64,000 nt of DNA. It comes from an uncultured Pseudoflavonifractor sp. GTDB taxonomy: Bacteria > Bacillota > Clostridia > Oscillospirales > Oscillospiraceae. Positions 56,775 through 64,000 of this stretch are shown piece after piece (position 1 is the stretch's first letter; each line of letters starts with the position of its first letter). The notes beneath the pieces were generated by a model, which was not told the origin of the DNA, made no database searches, and worked only from the letters and a program-made list of their open reading frames with translations. The stretch is from contig CANEAY010000009.1 of NCBI GenBank assembly GCA_947425785.1, forward strand, positions 28,784-92,783, in the 5' to 3' direction. The position numbers and the translations under genes are program-made.

Positions 56775-57676
56775 TACCCCATCCTCTGACAGGTGACCCC
56801 GGCGGGCAGGGCGGCTTCGTCCACAGTGACCTGATAGTCGCCGTACCCGCGGGCGGGGGAGGGGTCGTCCTTGTTGACCCGCACCACGTTTACCGTGTCG
56901 AAGAGCTTGTGGGCGGGAGCACAGCCCAGCTCACTGTCGTGCTTGAAGACGATCAGCTCCCGCACCGCCATCTTGCCCCGGGCGGCGGAGTGGTCATTTT
57001 CAAACATATTGAGGATGGCCTGCCACAGAAGCTCCAGATCCGCCTCGGAGAAGCCGGTGGTCTTTCGGGCCAGGTTGGCGGAGATATAGCCTTCACAGCG
57101 GTAGAGGCCGTAGGGGACGATGTACTTGCGGCCCATCTCGGTGCCCTTTTTCTCCGCGTCTGCCTCGGTGGTGATGGCCACCCGGGTGATGGTCACCTCC
57201 TGGGGGATCACCGGCTCCACGCTGCGGGCAAAGCCCAGCTGGACAGGGCCGCGGACTTGGCCGCAGTTGAGGGCGGACTTGACAAAGGTGGTCATCACCG
57301 CGCCAAAGGTGCGGACATCATAGAAGTTGGCGCACATCCAGTCCCGGACTTTCTCGTCCAGGGCGGGGTCGGCTTTTTTCTTGTCCTTTACCGTTTTCTC
57401 GGTGATGTCCAGAGCGGTATAGGCCTCGGCGTCGCTGCGGTTGAGGGGAACGCCGTCCTTGATATAGATGCGGTAGCCGGCGGCGTCCTCCTTCACGGTC
57501 TCCACATAGTTGCGGATCTTCCGCTTGAGGCACACGTCGGTGACCAGGCCCAGGCCGGTCTCGGGGTCTACCCGGGGCATATTGCCGGCGTCGGGGTCGC
57601 CGTTGGGATTGCCGTTTTCCACGTCGAACAGGATGACGAATTCATAGCGGTTTTTAATGGGTTCAGACATTTTCAT
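56774..57676 (-). CDS. cas7c: Type I-C Cas7 (Csd2)
   Basis: NRYEFVILFDVENGNPNGDPDAGNMPRVDPETGLGLVTDVCLKRKIRNYV. Confidence 0.96.
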   Translation of the reverse strand: MKMSEPIKNRYEFVILFDVENGNPNGDPDAGNMPRVDPETGLGLVTDVCLKRKIRNYVETVKEDAAGYRIYIKDGVPLNRSDAEAYTALDITEKTVKDKKKADPALDEKVRDWMCANFYDVRTFGAVMTTFVKSALNCGQVRGPVQLGFARSVEPVIPQEVTITRVAITTEADAEKKGTEMGRKYIVPYGLYRCEGYISANLARKTTGFSEADLELLWQAILNMFENDHSAARGKMAVRELIVFKHDSELGCAPAHKLFDTVNVVRVNKDDPSPARGYGDYQVTVDEAALPAGVTCQRMG

Positions 57677-59420
57677 TTTCCTCCTTTTTGGTATAGCGGG
57701 CCTGGGTCTGGTGGTAGTATCCCAGCTGGAAGGCTCCCTGCTGGGGCAGGGTCAGACGGTCGGGGAAGGACTCGCCCAGCTTGGCGGTCAGTTCAGAGAG
57801 CTGTTTGTCGTAGTAGATGTGCGACCCTGTGCTCATTTTCCGCAAGTGCTTCTGGGCCAGGTTGATCAGCGTGGGGAACACTCGGCTGGGAGTGGCGGAG
57901 GCGGAACTGAAATACTTGTCTTTGATAGTGGCGTTGATCCCTGGGTTGGCTGTGGACTGGATGGCCTCCAGCACAGAGAACAGCCGACCCAGGACGTAGG
58001 CGGCGTCATCGCAGGCGGGGTTCAGTGACACGGTCAAGACCTCCTTTGAAATATCGGGATGGGAAGCTTTCAGGTAATAGGCCTTGAGAATGGCGGCCCG
58101 GATCCGATCCACTTTGTGGTCGGCGCGGATCCGAAGTGTCACACCATTCAAAAGGGTCGCGGGGTAGCGGGTGTCGGTGAGGATGGCCCGCAGGACTTCG
58201 CCGGCCATGACCGGGGAGGGGGACTTGTCCTTGGAATTCTGGTTGACAGTGGCGCCCAGCAGCCGCCACAGGGGAATGGTATCAAGCTTGTCCCCCAGGG
58301 GCCGGACGATGTCCAGCCGCTCTTGGTGGGCCCAGGCATTTTGAAGGAAATGGCCAAAGGAATTGCGGAGGAAGAACCGCACCGACAGCCGGGCGGCGTT
58401 GGGGGCCAGGCCCAAGACGTAGAAGTCCATCCCAAGGTCGAGGTTGAGCTGGGAGAGGGCTTCATCGTACTGGGGCGGATCGCCCTGCAGCAGATGCTTT
58501 ATGAGATTGGCGATGTCGCCCTCTGAATAGGAGGGGCTCTCGCCGAGCATCGCGCCAAGGAAAAGGTCTTGATAGGCAGAGCGCCCATCCTTTGCCCAGA
58601 AGAGGACGGTGGTGTCGCCGACCCGGAAGGAATGTTCCCGGTCAGACACCAGGTAGTTGAGGGCGGCTGTATAGGCGAAGGCGGCATATTTGCTCACCGG
58701 GGAATTCAGGTTCTGCTCCTTGCCATAGGAGCAGAAGGCGGGGGCGTTAAAGGAGACCAGGGCGGCGCCGCTGGACTGGGCTCCCATCACCCCTTTGATG
58801 GCGGGGTGGACGGCTTCCACCGGCCCCACCTGTCCGGTGACCAGGCAGGCCATTTGAGGGCCGCTCTCATCGGCGTCATAGTGGGCCTGCCAGGCCTGCC
58901 GGATGAGGGGATCCTCATGGACGTAGGCGCCCTCATAGCGAAAGACCAGGTTGGCGGAGGAGATCAGCTCTTCCCACTCCTCCTGAAGGGCGGGGTGGGC
59001 CTGGGCCTGGGCGGGCTCCCAGTGGTCGAAAAAGGCCAGCAGGGCCTTGGCGGCCGGTGTGTCCACCCCGTCCAGAAGCTGATGGTGGAGGGCACGGCAG
59101 GCCCGGAAGCAATCGACACTGCGCTGGGGCTTCCCCTTGTTGTCTATGCCGAGAAGATAGGAGGAATTGTCCCAGAGAAAGTTGGAAGAGATGCCGCTGG
59201 AACGCTTCACAGGAGCGGGGAGGGTCATGGACTGGGGGATGAGCGTGGCCTTTTTCCCGTCCTGCGCAGGGGGGATCTTGGTGATATCTGCCTGCAGCAG
59301 CTCCCCTTGGGCATTGATGGAAAGGGCGTAGGAGATCTTAGACTTTGCCCAGCCCGGCCGCTCCAGCTTTCCCTGGCCGACCAGCGCTTCGTAATACTGG
59401 GTGAGGGCCTGAAGGATCAT
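57663..59420 (-). CDS. cas8c: Type I-C Cas8c (Csd1)
   Basis: 585 aa; SNFLWDNSSYLLGID, position between cas5 and cas7. Confidence 0.95.
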   Translation of the reverse strand: MILQALTQYYEALVGQGKLERPGWAKSKISYALSINAQGELLQADITKIPPAQDGKKATLIPQSMTLPAPVKRSSGISSNFLWDNSSYLLGIDNKGKPQRSVDCFRACRALHHQLLDGVDTPAAKALLAFFDHWEPAQAQAHPALQEEWEELISSANLVFRYEGAYVHEDPLIRQAWQAHYDADESGPQMACLVTGQVGPVEAVHPAIKGVMGAQSSGAALVSFNAPAFCSYGKEQNLNSPVSKYAAFAYTAALNYLVSDREHSFRVGDTTVLFWAKDGRSAYQDLFLGAMLGESPSYSEGDIANLIKHLLQGDPPQYDEALSQLNLDLGMDFYVLGLAPNAARLSVRFFLRNSFGHFLQNAWAHQERLDIVRPLGDKLDTIPLWRLLGATVNQNSKDKSPSPVMAGEVLRAILTDTRYPATLLNGVTLRIRADHKVDRIRAAILKAYYLKASHPDISKEVLTVSLNPACDDAAYVLGRLFSVLEAIQSTANPGINATIKDKYFSSASATPSRVFPTLINLAQKHLRKMSTGSHIYYDKQLSELTAKLGESFPDRLTLPQQGAFQLGYYHQTQARYTKKEENENV

Positions 59421-60082
59421 CCGATCACCTCCCCGCTGTCTCGGGCCGGGATGTGGAGGACTCCGTCAACGAGCTTGGCCCGGAAAAAGAGGGGGGCGAT
59501 GTTCTCGGGGTCGGAATAGTCCATATCCCAGAGCATATAGCCCAGCTCCACTTCCTTGCCCAGCAGTTCCTGGGGGCAGGGGGGGAGCGTCTGGCAGAGC
59601 TGGAACCGGGCGGGGAACTCCCGGCAGCCGAGGTAGGGCTGGTGATAGAACTGGCCGCGCTGGATGCGGTGCTTGAGGATGTCCTGGAACTTGCCCGGAT
59701 TGTCGCTGGGGGCGGCCTGGTCTGTCATGTCAAAGTGGGCTTCGATCACATAGTGTACGTCCCGAAGCAGGAGCGCGGCGCGCTGTTGGATGTCCTCCGA
59801 GGCGGCCAGATAAAGCGCTCCGCTGCCCCGTGTCATCACAGTCCTGGCCGCGCTGGCGCTGATGGTGGACTTGACCTCGTTGCGCCGCAGGTTCAGGGTT
59901 CGGATGGGGGCGCAGACGTGGATGCGGTCAATGGAGTATCGGATCCCGGGGTGCCAGTATATGGCTTCCAACAGGCCCCGGGCCGCCGAAGGGGTCATTA
60001 CGTCGTAACTGACCCGTTCCACCTTCATCTCAGGACGGGTGAAGCAGGCATAGTCGCCCCAGACCTCCAAGCGAATGGACAT
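59417..60082 (-). CDS. cas5c: Type I-C Cas5 (Cas5d)
   Basis: MSIRLEVWGDYACFTRPEMKVERVSYDVMTPSAARGLLEAIYWHP. Confidence 0.96.
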   Translation of the reverse strand: MSIRLEVWGDYACFTRPEMKVERVSYDVMTPSAARGLLEAIYWHPGIRYSIDRIHVCAPIRTLNLRRNEVKSTISASAARTVMTRGSGALYLAASEDIQQRAALLLRDVHYVIEAHFDMTDQAAPSDNPGKFQDILKHRIQRGQFYHQPYLGCREFPARFQLCQTLPPCPQELLGKEVELGYMLWDMDYSDPENIAPLFFRAKLVDGVLHIPARDSGEVIG

Positions 60083-60134
60083 GGTTCTCACTCCTTTCTG
60101 TTTTTTATGGCGTCTCTACCTTAATATGGTTTGT

Positions 60135-60150
60135 GTCCCATAAATGGGAC
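60135..60150. promoter_or_regulatory. Perfect palindrome in the cas5-cas3 gap
   Basis: GTCCCAT-AA-ATGGGAC. Confidence 0.7.
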
Positions 60151-60163
60151 TGACGGTGTAATA

Positions 60164-62305
60164 TCATTGAAAAAATGCCGCGCCTCCTTTTATGTCTAAT
60201 GCCAGGCCGGTGGCGGCGGAGTAATGAGACAGGTCGGTGAGGATCGCGCTGTCTTCCTCCCGAGGCTCCAGGGCGCCCGCCAGATCCAGGGCGTCAAAGT
60301 GGTCGGGGTAGACAGAGACGCTGTACCGCCCCAACGCCCGAAAGAGAGCCCGGCTCCGCTCGCCCCGGCGCAGCTGTTCCACCAGCTGGGCGCCGTCTCC
60401 CAGAGGGATATAGACCGTTTTCATGTCAGACTTGATGAGGTGAAACCGTCTGGCGACCTCCTGGAAGGGCATCAGGGTGTAGGCCCCCTCCATCAGGGGC
60501 AGGATCTCGTCAACGTCCTGCCCCGCCTTGCCGTTGAGGCTCAACAGCTCCTGGAAATAGCGGGCGATGGCCTGGGGACTGTCCGGGGAAGGAGAATGTT
60601 CCAGTGCGGTATGCCCCGCCTTGATGTTCTGCCGGAAGCGGGTGGGGGTGCGCCCCTCGCTGCGGAAGATGGTGACGACGCAGTCCTCTGCGGGCAGCTT
60701 CCCATTTCGGTTGCACCGCCCCGCCGCCTGGAGGATGGAGTCCAACCCCGCCTCCTCCCGAAATACCGCAGGGAAGTCCACGTCCACCCCGGCCTCGATG
60801 AGGGAGGTGGACACCACCCGGCAGGGGAGCCCGTGATCCAGCCGATAACATATCTCCTCCAGAACCGCTTTTCGGTGGGCGGGGCACATGAGGGTGGACA
60901 GGTGGAAGATCCCCTCCCCATCTAAAAGTTGGAAGATCTCCTGGGCGGTCTTTTTCCGATTGACGATGCAGAGGGCCTGGGGAGACTCGTTTAGCCGTCG
61001 GGCCAATTCCCCGTTGTCTAAGGTGCCCTCCCGCCGGAAGGTGACCCGGCGGAAGAGTTCATTCTGGTAGGTCTCTGGAGGACATAGCTCTACGGAGGAA
61101 CGGCCGGGGAGAAATTCCTGAAAAAGCGGCTCCAGCGAGGGCTGGGTGGCGGTGCATAGTACAGCGCAGACGCCGTAGTGCTTTACCAGCTGGGAGATGG
61201 CAAAGACGCAGGGGCGTAAGTAGGGGACGGGGAGCATCTGGGCCTCGTCGAAAATAATGACGCTGTTGGCCAGATTGTGGAGCTTCCGGCACCGGGAGGA
61301 GCGGGCGGCAAAGAGGGACTCAAAAAACTGCACGGCGGTGGTCACGATCACCGGCATGTCCCAATTTTCCGTGGCATGGGCCAGCCGGATCTGGTTCGGA
61401 TCGGTGGCATCCTCCGGGTCGTACAGGACGCCGGAGTGGTGCTCCAGCACATTTTCCTCCCCCAGGATCTTCCGAAAGACCTGGGCGTTTTGCTCAATGA
61501 TGGCGGTATAGGGGATCACATAGATCACCCGGCGCAGGCCGTGGGCCCTTGCGTGGCGCAGGGCAAAGGCCAGAGAGGCCACCGTCTTTCCGCCCCCGGT
61601 GGGGACGGTGAGGGTATAGAGCCCCGGCGTCTGTGTTTGCCCCTGCTCCAGGCAGCGGTTCAAAATGGCACAGCGCTGTTCGTTCAGCGGCGTTTTAGGC
61701 GGGAACCAGTCAGAGATATGAGCCAGAAGTTTGCGCTCCAGAGCGTCCATGGTCTCGCCGATCCCCTGCTCCCGCGCCTGCCCCGCCATAAAGCCTTCGG
61801 TGTCCAGGTAGTCGGCGTCCACCAGGCAGGAATAGAGCATCCGGGTGAAGAACATCCCCTCAGACTGAGTAGGGAAGGGGGCCGGAGACAGCGAGGGCAG
61901 GGACACCTGGGACTGCCAGGCGCCGTAGGGCTCCAGCGCTCCGTTGTCCGCGCCATTGATCCGCCCCCAAAAGGTGCCAAAGCTGGGGGTGTCCCCACGG
62001 CCGCCCCCATCGGGGAGGCCGGTGTGATGCCCCGCCACGGCGAAAGCGGCGTAGGGCTGGCCCAGCCGAAAGCATTCATAGGCCCCGGCGGCGGAGTGAT
62101 CCACTTTGGGCCCATTTTCCAGCAGCCGCCGCTGAAATGCGTCGGAATATTTTCCAATGTCGTGGGCCAGACCGGCAAGCCGGCCCTGCTCCGCGGCGCC
62201 AAAGGCGGCGGCGAAGGAAGCGCAGAGGGCCGCAGTTCCATTCAGATGTTCAAGGACAGTCTGCTGCCGGCCATCCTCTGAAATGTGTGCCAAATGGGGA
62301 GCCAT
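60164..62305 (-). CDS. cas3: CRISPR-associated nuclease/helicase Cas3
   Basis: HD motif LAHDIGKYSDAFQ; Walker A VPTGGGKTVASLAFALRHA; DEAQ box; C-terminal helicase motifs. Confidence 0.96.
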   Translation of the reverse strand: MAPHLAHISEDGRQQTVLEHLNGTAALCASFAAAFGAAEQGRLAGLAHDIGKYSDAFQRRLLENGPKVDHSAAGAYECFRLGQPYAAFAVAGHHTGLPDGGGRGDTPSFGTFWGRINGADNGALEPYGAWQSQVSLPSLSPAPFPTQSEGMFFTRMLYSCLVDADYLDTEGFMAGQAREQGIGETMDALERKLLAHISDWFPPKTPLNEQRCAILNRCLEQGQTQTPGLYTLTVPTGGGKTVASLAFALRHARAHGLRRVIYVIPYTAIIEQNAQVFRKILGEENVLEHHSGVLYDPEDATDPNQIRLAHATENWDMPVIVTTAVQFFESLFAARSSRCRKLHNLANSVIIFDEAQMLPVPYLRPCVFAISQLVKHYGVCAVLCTATQPSLEPLFQEFLPGRSSVELCPPETYQNELFRRVTFRREGTLDNGELARRLNESPQALCIVNRKKTAQEIFQLLDGEGIFHLSTLMCPAHRKAVLEEICYRLDHGLPCRVVSTSLIEAGVDVDFPAVFREEAGLDSILQAAGRCNRNGKLPAEDCVVTIFRSEGRTPTRFRQNIKAGHTALEHSPSPDSPQAIARYFQELLSLNGKAGQDVDEILPLMEGAYTLMPFQEVARRFHLIKSDMKTVYIPLGDGAQLVEQLRRGERSRALFRALGRYSVSVYPDHFDALDLAGALEPREEDSAILTDLSHYSAATGLALDIKGGAAFFQ

Positions 62306-62345
62306 AAGGCCGCCCCCCTTTCTTAAATGTAGGATAGGACATAGG

Positions 62346-62365
62346 CAGTCCCATAAAATGGACTG
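62346..62365. promoter_or_regulatory. Second copy of the palindromic motif, upstream of cas3
   Basis: CAGTCCCATAAAATGGACTG. Confidence 0.6.
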
Positions 62366-62599
62366 TAATGCAAAAACCAGATTATGGTCATATCATACCA
62401 TGGTCCGGAAAAAATAAATAGTATTTCGACGAAAATGACGAATACGCCCTTGCTGACATGGGCTCCTGCGAATAAAAACAAAGAATGGAGCCGGTCATGG
62501 CGAAATAAGACGGCCTGCGGAGGAACGGCCACTTGTCATTTCCATATATTCCTGCTACAATATGGCAAGGATCACACCACGGAAAGGAATGAGACAACG

Positions 62600-62947
62600 A
62601 TGTTGGAAGAGCTGATCGAACGGATATTGCCGCCCATTATCTCCATTTTGGAGCTCATCGGTATCTTTGTGGTCTCCTTCAGCGCCCTCCATGCGTTTTG
62701 GGAGTACCTGCAGACCACCTTTTTTCACCACCCCTATGAATTCAAAGTAGAGCTGGCCAACGGCCTGGCCACAGCGCTGGAATTCAAGATGGCGGCAGAG
62801 ATCTTGAAGACGGTGCTGGTGCGGGAGATGAGCGAGCTGCTGATCCTGGGCGCGGTGATCGCCCTGCGGGCGCTGTTGAGTCTGCTCATCCATTTCGAAC
62901 TGCGGGTGGAGCAGAACCACGTCGACCCGCCGGAAGGGGAAAGCTGA
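62600..62947 (+). CDS. DUF1622-like membrane protein
   Basis: MLEELIERILPPIISILELIGIFVVSFSALHAFWEYL...GLATALEFKMAAEILKTV. Confidence 0.8.
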   Translation: MLEELIERILPPIISILELIGIFVVSFSALHAFWEYLQTTFFHHPYEFKVELANGLATALEFKMAAEILKTVLVREMSELLILGAVIALRALLSLLIHFELRVEQNHVDPPEGES

Positions 62948-62975
62948 ACGGGCGGGAGCCCCCTATCGACCCACA

Positions 62976-63012
62976 AAGAAAACGCCGCGAACTAAGTTCG
63001 CGGCGTTTTTGC
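62976..63012. terminator. Terminator hairpin
   Basis: AACGCCGCGAACTAAGTTCGCGGCGTTTTTG. Confidence 0.9.
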
Positions 63013-63018
63013 GTTCCA

Positions 63019-63888
63019 TTAAAGAATCCTGACGGTATAGCGCAGGAGCTTGCGCTCTCCGGCGGAGAGGGTGATGCAATGGGGCTTGCGGATAAACTCG
63101 CCGCTCTCATCCTCGTAGGCGGCGCAGCCGTGCCATGGCTCCAGACAGATGTAGGGGGCGCTCTTGTGGGGCATCGTCCAAAAAGCGATCATGGGGAAGT
63201 GGCCGAAGTCCATGTGGACGCCGCGGCCGGTGGCCCTGTGGAGCAGGGAGACCCCGGTGGAGCGGAGCCCCTCGAAGATGAGGGTGTCCAACCGGTCGAA
63301 AATGGCGTGCTCCAGGCCGATGGGGGTGGCGAAGGTCTCCGTCTCCCGGCGGAGAAGTCCCTGGGGGTTGAGCAGGCGGGCGGCGGCCTTCTCCTCCTCG
63401 TCAAAGACCAGCTGATAGTCCTCAAAGGCCTCCCCGGGACGGAGGGGACAGCGGAAGGCGGTGTGGGCGCCGATGCAGAAGGGGAGGGGTTCCCCGCCGG
63501 GATTTTCCACCTGGAACTGGGTGAAGAAGCCCTCCCCGGTGAGCTGGTGGCGCACCTGGAGAAGGAAGGGGTAGGGATACTGGGCCAAGGTCTCCGGGCT
63601 TTCCCGCAGCTCTAAAACGGCAAAGTCCGGCCCCTGCTCCGCGATGGTGAACTCCCTCCGGCGGGCAAAGCCGTGGCGGGGCATCTCGAAGGTCCGCCCC
63701 TCAAAGCGCACCCGGTTTTCCTTCAGAGAACCTACGAAGGGGAAGAGGATGGGGTTGCGGCCTGACCAGCAGGCGGGGTCGCCCTGCCAGATGTATTCCG
63801 TGCCCTCCCTGTCCCGGAGGGAGACCAGCTCCCCGCCCAGGGTGTCCACTGTGGCCCGAAGGCCGCCCTTTGTCAACTCGATGGTCAC
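63019..63888 (-). CDS. Aldose 1-epimerase family (LacX-like) protein
   Basis: YIWQGDPACWSGRNPILFPFVGSL; CLEPWHG. Confidence 0.92.
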   Translation of the reverse strand: MTIELTKGGLRATVDTLGGELVSLRDREGTEYIWQGDPACWSGRNPILFPFVGSLKENRVRFEGRTFEMPRHGFARRREFTIAEQGPDFAVLELRESPETLAQYPYPFLLQVRHQLTGEGFFTQFQVENPGGEPLPFCIGAHTAFRCPLRPGEAFEDYQLVFDEEEKAAARLLNPQGLLRRETETFATPIGLEHAIFDRLDTLIFEGLRSTGVSLLHRATGRGVHMDFGHFPMIAFWTMPHKSAPYICLEPWHGCAAYEDESGEFIRKPHCITLSAGERKLLRYTVRIL

Positions 63889-63945
63889 TGTGTTTCCTCC
63901 TCTGCTGAAAAAATCGGAGCAAGCGATATGAGGCTTGCTCCGACA

Positions 63946-64000
63946 TGGTGGACGGTATGGGGATCGAACCCACGACCTCAGCGTTGCGAACGCTGCGCTC
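63946..64000 (-). tRNA. tRNA-Ala (anticodon CGC), partial at window edge, CCA encoded
   Basis: CAGCG-TTCGCAA-CGCTG anticodon arm, GTGGGTTCGATCCCCAT T-arm, ACCGTCC-ACCA. Confidence 0.85.

Overview
The window is high-GC Firmicute/Clostridia-type DNA, probably from an Oscillospiraceae-like spore former (lineage inferred from gene content). About 0-34.6 kb is ordinary chromosome: a polyamine ABC transporter with a PotC-PotD fusion, yceD-rpmF, der-plsY-gpsA, a complete spoIIIAA-AH operon, Asp23-nusB-(TsaD-like)-xseA-xseB-ispA-PAP2-dxs-tlyA-nadK-argR-recN, and murB-rapZ-yvcK-whiA-dnaE. From about 35.07 to 53.71 kb lies an integrated mobile element of about 18.6 kb. It interrupts a cysteine-rich protein gene, and removing it at the 8-bp direct repeat GCCTCCAC restores the reading frame exactly (...PVAVVEAVDPL...). 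The element carries a large serine recombinase, an FtsK/TcpA-like ATPase and a CRESS-DNA-virus-like Rep (HUH nuclease plus SF3 helicase). Just upstream of rep, on the rep-coding strand, is a perfect 10-bp stem-loop whose loop is CCAAGTATTAC and so contains the circovirus-type nonanucleotide AAGTATTAC; this is a strong candidate rolling-circle origin or transfer origin. A second element of about 8.3 kb (serine recombinase, SLH-flavodoxin-cyclophilin-like-aldo/keto reductase fusion, hydrolase, LysR regulator, interrupted tnpV) appears nested inside a lipoprotein gene of the first. Right of the element are a tRNA-Pro, a type I-C CRISPR array (12 repeats including one degenerate) and a cas operon. 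In that operon interference genes and cas2 look intact, but cas4-cas1 is collapsed by several deletions. The window ends with a DUF1622-like protein, an aldose epimerase and a partial tRNA-Ala. All assignments come from reading the sequence and ORF translations; no database search was run.
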